A stretch of 64,000 nt of DNA. It comes from Archilochus colubris. Lineage: Eukaryota; Chordata; Aves; Apodiformes; Trochilidae. The stretch lies in the NCBI GenBank assembly GCA_023079485.1, contig CM041090.1, positions 12,845,403 through 12,909,402 on the forward strand. The letters run 5' to 3'. Each line of letters starts with the position of its first letter. Positions within the stretch are counted from its first letter, which is position 1. The notes below the pieces were generated by a model. It did not search any database, was not told the origin of the DNA, and saw only the letters and a list, made by a program, of their open reading frames with translations. This document shows positions 1-11,640 of this stretch, piece by piece. The position numbers were made by a program, and so were the translations under genes.

Positions 1-1834
1 AATCAAGGAAATCAGAGAGCAAGAAAAAAAAAACCCAAAAACAAGCAACCAGAACAACCAGACTTGGGAATAATAATTAAACTGAGGGTCAGGGACAAAA
101 ACTATGGAAAAGATACAAGAATGTAAGCAGGAATTTAAGAAAAAAGCCATTGAAAAAGATTTTATTTTGTTTGTCTTGAAACATTATTTCTGAATGTGAA
201 GCTCTAAGGAGTAAAATGTCCATAGGACAGTGTCTCCTATATGGTCATCCAGTTTCAGCTGAGTGTAACTACATTTGAAATTAAAATCTTTTAACTAATC
301 CATTTTATCTATAAAATTTGTTTCCTGATTTTTTTCCACCAAAAGGAAAAAAAGACATAAGCACGTACATTACCTTCCACCTTTGCTATTACATCAAAAC
401 AGATGGTTACTGCCTCTGGGGGTAAAAAATTTCCCTATCCAAACAGAGCTAAACAGAGATTTTGTGTGCCTCAGATGTAACAAAATTCTCATGTGCCTTA
501 CGAAGGCCAAATATTAAGCAGAAGTATGAAACCCACTGACACAGTGGTAACAGAAGCCTCACAGATCTGAAAGATTTCTTTGATTTGATTCTCAACTCTT
601 TAGACTGGGAAATTCAGAAGTTTTAATATGATTTCTTGCAATGTACTCCTTTCAGATGAACTGGAAACATCCTTTTTTCAACTATTTGTTATATTTGCTT
701 TAACATATGATCTAGGAAGTATAAACACATGAAAATTATTAGATAGCAGAAAATAGAATGAAATTACCATTTCAGGCTTCTAAAGTAAGATTTCTCCCAG
801 TTTTCTTTTGTTTTACTGAAACCTCTTCATTTATTGCTATAGAATTTGAGGCTGGATTCTAGAATAAATGAATATACAATGCTTCATTCAAGGCAGACTG
901 CTTAATCACATTATCAAGGTCAGTAATGAAAGATCTCAATGCCCATTTATTCCTCATTTACCTTTTTGCTACATAGCCTTCATAAAATGCCTGTGCTAGT
1001 CCTAACTACTTTCCCACATGCTCGGGAGACTGTGAAAGAGAAAAGATCAATTTCCATTTATATTTTGAACCCATCTCATAACATAACTGTAGTACTTTGT
1101 AAACTTTATATAGTTTGCTACTAAATACAGTCAACTCATGAATATTTACACTGATAAATGGGAAAGGTATATAACCTATTTTCAAATCATGAGGGGAAAT
1201 AAGTTACAAGAAGCAACACTGCCACTGCTGGCAGTGGGGTTCAAGATATCTAGAGTGAAATTAATGTATGTTGAATACCTGAGGCTATCAGAGAGCATAA
1301 GGACCTTGGAATGACTTGTTTAGAACTGACTGTGCTTTCTATTTTTATTCTAATGCCTCATTTACCCTTTTAAGATGTTCCGTGAATTCAGAAAACTTTA
1401 GGCTCTGCTAGGCTTATTTACTGAGCTGTGCTTGAAATCATGTTGAGCTTTCTAACATAGGGGAGACTCATTAATTTGATAGCATGCCTGTTGCTCTGTT
1501 TACAGCAATAGTTGCTAGCAAGCTATAATGCATGCACTTAGGGGACTGGATGGCCCCATGTACTTGTAATACAGAATTAAAAAGTGGAGGGGAACTGATT
1601 TCCTCTTCTCAGCAATAGATACAGTAGAGCTAACACTAAAAGTTGATACCATCCTAGAAGTTCAGTGACACATCTCATTTCCTGCAAAATACTTGTGCAA
1701 AATGCCTGATGGTTTGATAAGCATTCCTTTTAATAAAAAAATAAAATAAATAACCCTGAAATAACCTAAGTCTCCCCAAAGGAGAATGAAATCTAAGGGA
1801 ATATGGTTTTAAAACCCTCATGTATTTTCCATAA
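1..1834. other. AT-rich unique DNA, no gene recognised
   Basis: Both strands carry only short open frames with no protein-like composition. No repeat family or RNA gene was recognised. A short hairpin (7-bp arms) lies near 1222-1240 and looks incidental. Confidence 0.6.
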
Positions 1835-2128
1835 ACACTGCTGCTACCTAAGAATCAAGAAAAAGTTTATGGTGAAACCCCTCACATATTAACTGCAGCA
1901 CTTCAAACAGGTATCTCAGTAGGAGTGTGGAAAGAGCAAGTCATGTACATAGCTGAAAAGCTTGGCAGCTTTTCAGAGGTTCAAGAAATAGCACGGCCAC
2001 CACGAGCAATGCTGATGGCAGCCTTGGAGGGGAACAATGAAGAGGAATCTCATGTCGCTCCTGGTCGAGTAACTCTCTTTTTAAGCCAGCAATTTTCCAG
2101 ACAGTTTATACTCTTGGATAAAAAGTAA
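1835..2128 (+). other. unidentified exon-like open reading frame
   Basis: The frame runs open for 97 codons from just after a TAA at 1832-1834 to the TAA at 2126-2128. It has no ATG near its beginning; the first in-frame ATG is at 1943. The translation has balanced, protein-like composition, with segments such as GETPHILTAALQTG, YIAEKLGSFSEVQE and ARPPRAMLMAALEGN. The DNA is less AT-rich than its surroundings and keeps several CpGs. I do not recognise the protein. No convincing 3' splice site with a polypyrimidine tract lies just upstream. It could be a terminal exon, a fragment of a processed pseudogene, a conserved non-coding element that happens to be open, or a chance frame. A 10-bp-arm hairpin (1953-1976) sits inside it. 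Confidence 0.25.
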
Positions 2129-2737
2129 ACAAAACAACAGTCCCCCTGAATGAAATCTCTTATTTGTGGATGTTGTCTTCTCTGATCTATTCTCAGGTGC
2201 TCAGAGAAGAAATATTCAGTTCCTCCTTCTGAATGGATAGTTCCACTTCATGTTAGCTGTATAATATATGAGATCTCTACATTTTATTTGTCTGCAAATC
2301 CATGAACATTTTTCTGCCATTCCAGATTATATTTAAGCACAGTAAGAATTTCAGTGAGTTGAAACCTTTTATTTCAGTTGAGCTATAAAATTAATTTCTA
2401 GATCGTTGCAACTTATTTTTCTCATGTTCTACAGGAAAATATCTTCCCATAGCTATATCTGAATGGCAACAATTTTGTGTCCCACTTCAAGAAGTCCAGC
2501 AGAGAATATAGTTAGAATGGAATTAATAAACACAATCAAATTTTGGCAGTTGTTCAAGTATATCTTATAATACTTGTTACTGTTGGCAGCATGTACAATG
2601 AAATGTTGGAAACAATATTTAATCTGAATAAAATAGAAAGGGAAGCTACTTGCTGTTATATATCTCCCATAATACATTGGGTAACGTGAGCTTTTTTAAA
2701 CCTCTAAAAGAATTCTTTAAAAGACTGCTTAGATTTT
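2129..2737. other. AT-rich unique DNA, no gene recognised
   Basis: Only short chance frames are present, and no repeat or RNA signature was seen. Confidence 0.6.
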
Positions 2738-2925
2738 TGACAATGTATCATAGTAAAACTAATAGTAATACTTATCACATCAAGCAAGGATCTCAAAGAA
2801 CTTTGCAAAATAAAATAGGTATCATTATCCCCATACCATATGAAGAAACTGAGGTAGAGAGAAGCCATGTTAATGCTCCATGGCAATAAATAAATCAGTA
2901 GCACAAAAATATAACCTGTGCCTCT
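2738..2925 (-). repeat. ancient MIR-type SINE (core and 3' tail)
   Basis: Read on the minus strand, this gives the order expected for a MIR element. A TGCTACTGATTT-like core is followed by CTCTACCTCAGTTTCTTCAT, then GGGGATAATGATACCTA, then CTTTGAGATCC, and a tail rich in AGTATTACTATTAG. The match is to remembered MIR/core-SINE features. It is diverged, as expected for a repeat older than the bird-mammal split, and the tRNA-derived head is not clear. An overlapping 115-residue minus-strand frame is a chance frame across the repeat. Confidence 0.7.
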
Positions 2926-3822
2926 TATGCCCATCTTCTTCCTCCTGAGTAACAGCACCTTCAAATGTTTTTCTAAGCAATCCATGGGCTTTGGTACATT
3001 ACTGAGCACTATGAGTCCTTGAACAACGCTGTTTGACTGCTGTCCAGTCACTTGCTATTTGCAGCTTCTGTCCTAATCCCCATGTAATCCCCTCAAACAT
3101 GACCCCCTCACCCAATGTATCATATTCACATGCTACTGAAAATAATATTATAGAAGCAGAGATCTGCAAAAGACATCATACTGTGAATCTGCTATTGCCA
3201 TGAAATCAAGGGACTTTTCACATGAAACAAAAAGCTCCTGATGATTCCTACAGTTAGTAGAGTGCTTTCTCATTGATAGTGTTGAATGAGAAGGACATCT
3301 GAGGTGGCACAGAGGGATAATTTATACAGGAGCAATGCAGAAGCTCTTGTAACACAATCACAGTGATTAGCTTTTTTCAAACATAACTCTAAGAACCAAA
3401 TTAGGCAGAAAAATGCTTTGTTAACACCTCTTGAAGAACAGGATACAATTAAAATTTCATCTGAAAAATATTTTCATGTTCTTAAGAAACTTTAATATAC
3501 CTATTCTGGAAAGCTTAAGTAAATAGCAAAGCTCCAGTCACTGAGAATATCATAAATAGAGACATGAGAGAGTCATTTCACTGGGTCATAATTTAATGAT
3601 AAACTTTCACAATTACAGAGTTAGCACCACTTAAAATAATGCTTATTATTGGCTCCTTGTTATCTTTTCAGTCAGACTCATGGCCAGAGAAATTACTAGA
3701 ACTGCATTTCAACTGGTAAAGAAGCCAGAGGTGCTTTTAAAGTTGAAGAACTTGAAAGTTCTGTTTGGTTGGTTTTTTGTTAGCAGCTATCCCTGAGAAG
3801 TTTTGTGAGCGTTATTAGCCTT
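2926..3822. other. AT-rich unique DNA, no gene recognised
   Basis: No coding frame, RNA gene or repeat was recognised in this stretch. Confidence 0.6.
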
Positions 3823-3868
3823 AGAATCACAGAATCCTAGACTGGTTAGATTGGAAGATTCCAGACAT
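3823..3868 (-). mobile_element. CR1 LINE 3'-terminal fragment
   Basis: The plus strand reads AGAATCACAGAATCCTAGAC and then GGTTAGATTGGAAGATTCC. This is the diverged reverse complement of a CR1 3' terminus, where the octamer tail is preceded by a CCTTCCAA-type stretch. Homology fades after about 45 bp, so it is a heavily 5'-truncated, old insertion. Confidence 0.7.
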
Positions 3869-5099
3869 CAGATTTCATGGCAGATTTCAAATTGTAAATA
3901 CTGCTTCACATTTTTTTAATGAAAGTTCACATTTAAATAGTTTAATCAGTGAGCATATTTCCTTGTAGGTATATGAGAACCTACAGCAGAACTTGCCTAT
4001 GAGACAGTTTGACAATATTAGTGACTGCGCAAAATTAAGCGTCTTAATTAATTTCCTAATTAATGGCCTATTTCTCTCTTTCTAGTACAGCTCTTTAGTG
4101 CCACCGGGTAATGATAGCATCATGCAAATTATTTCATTATCTCATATGGAATGAGCCTTTTCTCATAGTTTTCAGATGAAAAGCCAGGGCAGCAAAGTCT
4201 GAAAGAGGAATATTCCAGTTAAGTAACACTATGCTTACTTTGTTCTTGTACCCTGTTACACACAATCTTGGCTACTGCCTCATACAGGATACTAGGATAG
4301 ACAGACTTCTGACATGATCTGGCACCACTGTTTTTATTAGAGAACACTGTTCTCTAATAAAAGAGAGCAAATTGTTAAGCAACATCTGTTCTGGTCCCTC
4401 AGTTCACGATACCAAGAACTGAACAGATGAAAACTGAACTGCAGAAAGTTTGTTCTCTCTAAATATGGCTTGAAACATACTGTGGTAGGAGAGGTAGCTA
4501 ACATATGCTCAACCATTATCAACACTTTTCTTGTCCTGTGAAAAAAGCAAGCTTTCAAACTGTCATTTTGCAAGAACATCAAATACGTGCACTTTCACAC
4601 TGAAGAGGGAAATTTCAGCAGAAGTACTTGAAATTAGTTCCTTCTTTTGTAAGATTGTTTGTGTACATATACAGTAACTAGAACTCTGGAATGCTATAAA
4701 CAATTGGCATAATATAATGTAATAAATATTCCGAAAACAGAGGCATTCATCCACTTTCAGACTAACCCCACATTAAAAAATTAGGCAGGCTCTCAGTACT
4801 CCTGATAGTCAATAACATCACGCCGTATAGTACTATTTTAAAAAAAGTTAAAAATCAGAGATAAGGGTGCAATATTCTTCATCAGCCCTGCATCTGCAAA
4901 TGCAAAGCCATTTAGCTCCAACAACACAAACGTGTTCATCTTCCATCCTTAAATCTGAGAAAAGTTTGTTCCTACTCAAGAAAGATCCAGGCTTGGAGCT
5001 ACATAAGTGTTAGCTGGAGCACAGGTCCAGTGGTGATGCTGTGAGAAACATATGCAGAACCCTCTGTCATTACTCCAGGAAATGACAAGGTTTTGGCAT
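3869..5099. other. AT-rich unique DNA with palindrome and homeobox-like motifs
   Basis: No gene was recognised. It holds a cluster of TAAT-core motifs (TTAATTAA at 4044-4051, CTAATTAATGG at 4056-4066) and the 31-nt palindrome listed separately. Confidence 0.55.
4332..4362. repeat. perfect 15-bp-arm palindrome with 1-nt centre
   Basis: The arms 4332-4346 and 4348-4362 are exact reverse complements around C4347. The core reads AGAACA-C-TGTTCT. These are steroid-receptor-like half sites, but the spacer is 1 nt, whereas a canonical glucocorticoid or androgen response element has 3. Confidence 0.9.
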
Positions 5100-5320
5100 C
5101 ATAATTTAACGTCGCAATGTGGTCTCAATCATTTTATATAACATTGTTTTACCATTGTCTTGACATAGTAAAGTGGTCTCCATAGACTTACATTGGCATA
5201 ATTTTGCCATCGTCTTGACACTGTAATACAGTCTCTATAGACTTGAATTGAATTTTTGTCATTGACTTGAAATTGTAATGTCCTCCTCCTAGGCTTGTCT
5301 TCATATCCACATCTTCACCA
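5100..5320. repeat. degenerate tandem repeat, unit about 52-55 bp, 3-4 copies
   Basis: Successive units start at 5153 (CATTGTCTTGACATAGTAA), 5208 (CATCGTCTTGACACTGTAAT) and 5260 (CATTGACTTGAAATTGTAAT). Each is followed about 20-25 bp later by a related GTCTC-CATAGACTT / GTCTC-TATAGACTT / CTCCTAGGCTT block. A weaker half-unit precedes them near 5110 and another follows near 5313. The units are clearly diverged, so this is an old minisatellite-like array. Confidence 0.75.
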
Positions 5321-8280
5321 TGAACTTACATTATCTCACCCTCATTTTGAAACCACTGTGCACTTCTCTTTCCTATTAAACTATAAAAAGAGACTGTTTG
5401 AAAGCTAATCCTTGCATGCAATCAGTGACTATTTTAAAACTCCTGCCTAGCATTGTTTTATAGGATTTGAAAGAATTCCTCAAATCAGAAGTTATTCCAA
5501 GAAAATCTAAACACTGGTAAAATACTGAAAGTACATGCAAAGGAACTAGGAATGTCTAATTTTTATTTTCAGCATTATCCAGCTTTTAAGAACACCTTAG
5601 GTTGGGCCAGATTGTAATGATTTTGATTCTGTTCTCTGTAGGACTGCTTAGAACGTTTGATAAGAGCATAAATTGATTGAATTAAGTATGCTTCAGGAAA
5701 ACACTGAATCATTGCAGCTCAAGATCACTTCAGTCCTCTTTTTAGTATAAATAAGTCACCAGGAATTTTATGTCTTATGTTGAATAAAATTGTTTAGGAC
5801 ACTTTGTATTTGGGGACTTCTATTACTGCTCCTGTTTCTTAAAAAAACTACCAAACAAGCATAGACATCCAGCTTTACTTCCTGTATAAAGAAGCCCAGA
5901 ACAAAAGTATTTTCCTTTCTTCATGAAGATGACAGAAACATTTCACATCTAAGTACTTACTGTTTTTTCCACATTGTAACAAATGCCATTACAGTCTTGT
6001 TTCAAACATAGAGTAAAATAATATTTTAAAGAGGAACCAGGACTCAGCATTGGCAGAATACTTACAGATCAGTGATGCTGACTGCTAAAAAAGGAAATTC
6101 TTGGCTTGTTCTTGAGTGATGTAAGGTATGATTTCTAAAGGAACTGGACATTTTCTTTACACTGCTTGTGGAACATAAATCAAACTGATTTATAGACTGA
6201 GCAGTCTAGGGAAACTCATTTGTAAACAGCCTGTTAGGCAACATATTGGTACGTACCTTTTTCTCAAGGTGCTCTAAAGCCCAGCCTCACAGGAATGAAA
6301 GGACCTTTTCACTGGACTCCAGCTAAACAAAGCATCCTTAACATGATAAAGCACAACATTTTTAGAAATATTAAGCTCAGCATAATATTTACACACTGTT
6401 TTACTTTAAAGATGCAGGTGAAATTGCTCATGCTTTACTAGTAACAAATTGCAGGCATAGAAGAAAAGTGGTGTTAATTTTAATGGTGTTAATTTTAATT
6501 AATAGTTATTCGTGTCATCAGAAATTAAAAGGATATGCCTGAAAATGTGAAATGCAGATATAATACAGCAGAATACTGAAAATCAGAAGCTGATATTGTC
6601 TCTCAATAAAAACTCAAAAATAATAAAGTGGCACTCCTGTGTTACAGAGGGTGAAATTGAGATGCCTAAACATAGGTGCTTACTGCCAATCAGAGATGCT
6701 TGGGTGCCCTGCCTTCCCTGCACACTTCAGAAGGGTGCAGCCTTCCTGCAGGTCTTACCTTCCATCTCTCAGGTCTTACAGATGCCTTTTCAATATCCCA
6801 GGGCACTTCAAATGGCCCCAGATACCTATGTTTCTGCATCTAAATCACATCCTGGAATCTAAAATAGATTTAGAACTTATTTGGGCTTTCATTGACTTGT
6901 GTCAGAGAAGTTAAATCAGCAGGAGTAATGTTAATGGGATTTTGATAACACGTAAATGCTGCTTATGGCAAGCACGGTTTATGCAATTTGCCTATTAAGG
7001 GTGGTACACATATTTTTTAACAGAACTTCAAAATAAAGGCTAATAAAGGAAAATAGCTGGAAATGATAAAAGAGAATGCATGTCAGAACTTACAGAAAAA
7101 GAAGTCAAGACAACTTTAATAATAATTCTCAAGTTCTTTTAAAAACCTCAATGGTACTGCAATAATCTGGCCTAAAACCTGTTCTTTCTCTCAGGATGTA
7201 ACATTCACTTTCCTTTGTATCAAAATAGTATTTGTCATAATGAGATGCAAAGTAACTGAATGCTGTGTAACACAATATGACACAATATAGTTAACAGAAT
7301 ACATTTGAAGAACAACACATTCTCAAATCAGATAGCCCCCCCTCATTTCAGAGAACAGGTATCTAATTATAAGCATGTGTGTGGACTCATGCAGAGCAGA
7401 CAATGAGATGTCTTGGCTACTTGCAAACCAGCAGATACTGTGGTTCACTGAGTATCCAGATTATTTGAGGGCAGTTTGTCACATCTCCGGATATTTCTTT
7501 AATGAGTTCTTTTTTTTTCATTCACCAAGCTCCATGTTAGTTGTTTTGTAAAAATTCTGTTCTTTCCATTCTTGTCTAATACGGTGAAGTTTTTCCAAGC
7601 AAAATTAGTTAGCTTCCTGGGAAAAAATACATATAAATTTAGCTTTGCAAAGATTTTTCTATGGACAAATTAGACCAATAGCAGTAAATTTATGGTGTTG
7701 AATTGATATATCATAACAAGAAAGATGACCGAAATTATCCACTTAGTTCAAGTAGTGGCAAAATAGGACACCAGAGAGAAATTTATGGTAGTTTCTACAA
7801 TACCTATTATCCTATTTAGGCTCTGATCCTATAATTGGGTTTGCCCAAGTGGATCTGATTGCAGGACAAGGGCTATATATCGTATGCTCTTCAGGGTACA
7901 GGCAATGGTTTTGTTGTGGTTTTTTTCTGTTTGGGATAGTGGAGTTTTTTCATTATAGGTGAGGCCTAGAGCAAAGTAGATGCTACTGCAACAAAAGATA
8001 AGATAGTGAGGTGAGTCAATAAAAATATTTTACTCTTTTTACTGTGTAATGAAGGTCTGTAGATATATTGTACTAGCACATTCTGTGAAAATAAGAAGAC
8101 ATTGAAAGATACACAGCACATCCAAAGAGTTTGGGACTTCAGTTTGGTCCATGGGAGAAGCAAAGAGGGATTATTGCCTTAGTAATAACCACAATTTAAT
8201 ACTGATTTATCAAAGCATATCTCTGAAATTTCAACGGGGCAGGCCAAAATTTCTGACTGTAAATAGTCATATTTAATATC
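5321..8280. other. AT-rich unique DNA, no gene recognised
   Basis: Only short chance frames occur. A 15-bp direct duplication (GTGTTAATTTTAATG and its near copy) lies at 6471-6500. A weak MIR-like patch near 6640-6680 was not accepted. Confidence 0.55.
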
Positions 8281-8350
8281 TCACACTTCTATATGACTTT
8301 TCAACCAAGGATGTTAAACTGCTTTACAAATATTAATTAAGGCTTAATTA
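8281..8350 (-). repeat. L3/MIR-like LINE or SINE 3' tail fragment
   Basis: The plus strand reads CACTTCTATATGAC, then TTTTCAACCAAGGATGTTAA, then CTGCTTTACAAATATTAATT. This is the diverged reverse complement of the old amniote tail with AAAGCGCTTTGAGATCC followed by GGATGAAAGG. Only about 65 bp are convincing, so MIR3 and L3 cannot be separated. Confidence 0.55.
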
Positions 8351-11300
8351 AGCAATTAATCAACTGTGTCATATTACTTTATAATTATGATTTATATTGC
8401 TCCCAGTGTGTGGGAGGCAATTTACAGATATATGAATGAATCTTGTCCTGAGATGCAGAAATTTAGATAGTGGGCCTTTCCTTGTTAATCATGACCTACA
8501 AATATCAAATAATTCTCTCTTGTCTTCATCTTTGAACCCTGTACTATCTCCATCATAATGAATATCTAGCTGTCTCTGCATGGGGCAAGGTCCTATCCCT
8601 GAAGATTTTTGTGATGACTTCTTTTCAACTAGGAGAAAGTCCTGATTGTCTCCTGTATTCCACCTTTCAGTCTATATCTTGTATGGAGGTCTGAAGCTAG
8701 AGCTGGGTCACAGTGTCTGTGGCTATGCAACCCAGGCTTTTACAGCTTTTCTGGGATCAATTTGTTCTGGGAAATTCTGGGAAATATGATCTATAAACAT
8801 GCTCTACACCACAAGTATAAAGTACACAAGTATAAGGTACAAAAGGTTCCAAGGTTCAACTGTGTTAACTGTGTTGCAGTGTGACTGCCTCTGCCCAACA
8901 ACATATCTGCCCCTCAACAGTTTAAACTCCCTATCTCTGCAAAAGGCTCATTTAACAGCACTTTGGGAACAACTACATTTTTCCAAGGAATGTTTCTTTA
9001 AAAATGCCCTTCCACAGCTTCTTTCTTTATCAGTCTCTGAGAAATACTACTGGTTCAACTTCTGTAAAGGGTTGAGTCTACCACACAAAAGTTAGCACAA
9101 AACTCTGATCAAATATTATTGATTCTTTCCACAGTTGATTAAATTATACAAATCAAAGCACACTCACGTGAATACACTGCCTGGGATTAAAGAATGGGAT
9201 TTTAAATTTTTTTTTAAATGTAATACTCACAATAAATCATTTCATCTGTTCTATTCACAGATTGTATTATATGAAGAGCTAGTAAAGAATTTTTTCCTCT
9301 AATATACATAAACACCAAGTGACACCAAGTGACTATTCAGTGTCCTAGAAATGCAAAGTCCACAGCACACGTCCAGAGGTGCAATCCATGAGTGGGGTCA
9401 CAGCCACACTGATAACATCACAGATGTCCTTCTGTGTGTCTCTGAAAATTGCCTCCTAGCACTGAAGGCTGATAGGTCTGCTTCTCATTATTTGTTTGCA
9501 CAGGATCACAACAGTTCTTCAGATACAACAAATGCAATAGAAGAGGTCTTCTCAAAGCCACGAAGACTGGTTTAACAGAGGCAGAATTCGACTGGGACCA
9601 GGAAGGGGTGTTCAGTTCCTCAGCTGGTTTAGCTTTATACAATTGCTAGTCTCCTATGGATTAATATTTCTCAAATATTACTCTTTTGCTTTTATTCACC
9701 AAATTTTATTATTTATTAAATATTATGGTTTTGCTCAGTATTTTTCAAAGCACAACCCTTCAAGCCAGTGCCAGGATGTCATGAAAATAGAATCCATATT
9801 TGCTTGTGAAGCTTTTCCCTATTACCATAGTGTTGAAGGTCACACAAGTGAAAGAAACTAAAGGGCCATTTCTCCTAATCAGTGTGTATCTTTACAACTG
9901 CTACTAACAGCTTTTCCTTTAAAAAAGTTAACTAGCATGTTTACCATTTTACTTAAGTGTAATGTAACAACCCTTGGTATTTTAAGAGAAGTTAATTATA
10001 TTGTGTGGAATAGATTTAGATGTGGTCAGGTCTCAACCTGCTACAGCTTCCTTTAATTTTTAAATAAGTCTGAAAACACATGAATGAGAAAAAAAAAATC
10101 CTAACTATGCACTTGAAATTGTAATGTTATCAGTCTGCCAGTAAAGGGAGTCTGCATTTGTGCCTTGATTATTTTATGAAGCTTTAGGCTCTAATCTATT
10201 ATTAAAATAATAAATAGAATATAATAAATGTTTTCACTATGTTCTTAGGACTGAATCTCTTGGATATTTACTGCCCTTGGTGTTTGTAGGGGGAGATTTG
10301 TATTCACATTTGAAGAAACAAACAGACTGGTTTTAGGAGATTTCAATAGAATCCTGAGAAAGGAAATATAGAGGCTCCCTTAATGGTGATCATAGGAGGA
10401 AAAAATAAAAACAGCAAAATGGTTATAAAACTCAACTCGTATTCTGTTTCAAAACTAAGAATTCCTGCAAATACTGGTCTCAACCTGATGGATGATATGC
10501 ATGAACTGGTTAAATTATTACTTCATATGCTATCTCTACAGCCTTCCTTATGCATTCCTATTCCTCTTTCTATGAAGACTAAAACAGCAGGGATCAAGCC
10601 ATGAAACAGAGGATTTAAAACAATGCACTTGAAATTCCACAATTCAAATTTTAGGGAGAAAGATGATGAACTGAATTGACAGAGAATTTATATGTTGGAG
10701 ATTTCTAGGAAAATCCATGCATCTGTAATTTTATGTGTAATACATTATTTTATTTTTGCTGAAAAAAATATAATTAATGCTACTAAAATATTCCTGCTCA
10801 GTTAGTAGGATATTATGATGGGCTTTGAAAAGCTAAAAGTAAAAGGCCAAAAGTCTATCATGAATGTCAGGACATAGAGAAGATTCTCTAGCAGGTTAAC
10901 TGCCTTGATAAAATGAGGTTATATTTCTTCATGTCTGTATACAGGCTTTTAGTGTTCATGGGTATATAATCTGGCAACCTAGCCTGCAGAAAATGGAAAA
11001 GATACAATTAAACTGTAAAATAAGATTTTACTGATTCTCTCAGATATATCTATAAAGCACTCCTTCATGTCAGTTACAGTTGCAGATAAACAGGTCAGAA
11101 ATAGGCCCTTTATTTTATTTGTCTTTAAACATTTCAAAAGTTCTAAATTATGGCAAAGTAAAATGGACATGTGCTTGTACAAAAGCTCATCCAATATGAA
11201 CCCTCAAATATGAAGGAAAGGATAAAAAAAACATTTTTCTTATTTCTGAAAGAAATAAGCAATTGTCACCATTATAAGACTTATCAGTCATACATACACA

Positions 11301-11640
11301 AAAGCAAAAACATTTTAAATATTCAATATTCATGCCAAATGTATGCTTCAAGACATATTTCACTTGAAATTTTTTTTTGTTTCATTCTAATCTTTTAAGG
11401 TTTCAGCAAAGTTGGAGCATAAAACAGCATCTTTCCTAGAAGCTCTCTATTTATTACTGTAGCTGTTCTTTATCTTTTTACACTGTAGTAGCCACTGCAT
11501 GTCAGCAGCTTTTCTGGCACTGCATTGTCTAGAAATGCTAAGGAATATGTCTGATCACTAAGAAACCGTCTAGCACATTATTTTGATATGCTCCATAAGT
11601 TAGCAGATCAATAGTTAAAAAAAAAATAATCTTTGCTTTC
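8351..11640. other. AT-rich unique DNA, no gene recognised
   Basis: No gene was recognised. Small direct repeats occur at 8811-8840 (15-bp unit ACAAGTATAAAGTAC twice) and 9312-9333 (10-bp unit ACACCAAGTG twice). Confidence 0.55.

Noticed and set aside
1218..1242. Small GCCACTGC/GCAGTGG hairpin
   Set aside because: A 7-bp stem with almost no loop is expected by chance in 64 kb.
2704..3051. 115-codon minus-strand frame
   Set aside because: It runs through the MIR element and is explained by it.
4341..4353. Glucocorticoid or androgen response element
   Set aside because: The half sites are right but the spacer is 1 nt rather than 3, so the site is explained by the larger palindrome.
6610..6700. 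Possible MIR copy (CTCAATTTCACC-like on the minus strand)
   Set aside because: Only about 25 bp match, with no supporting core or tail.
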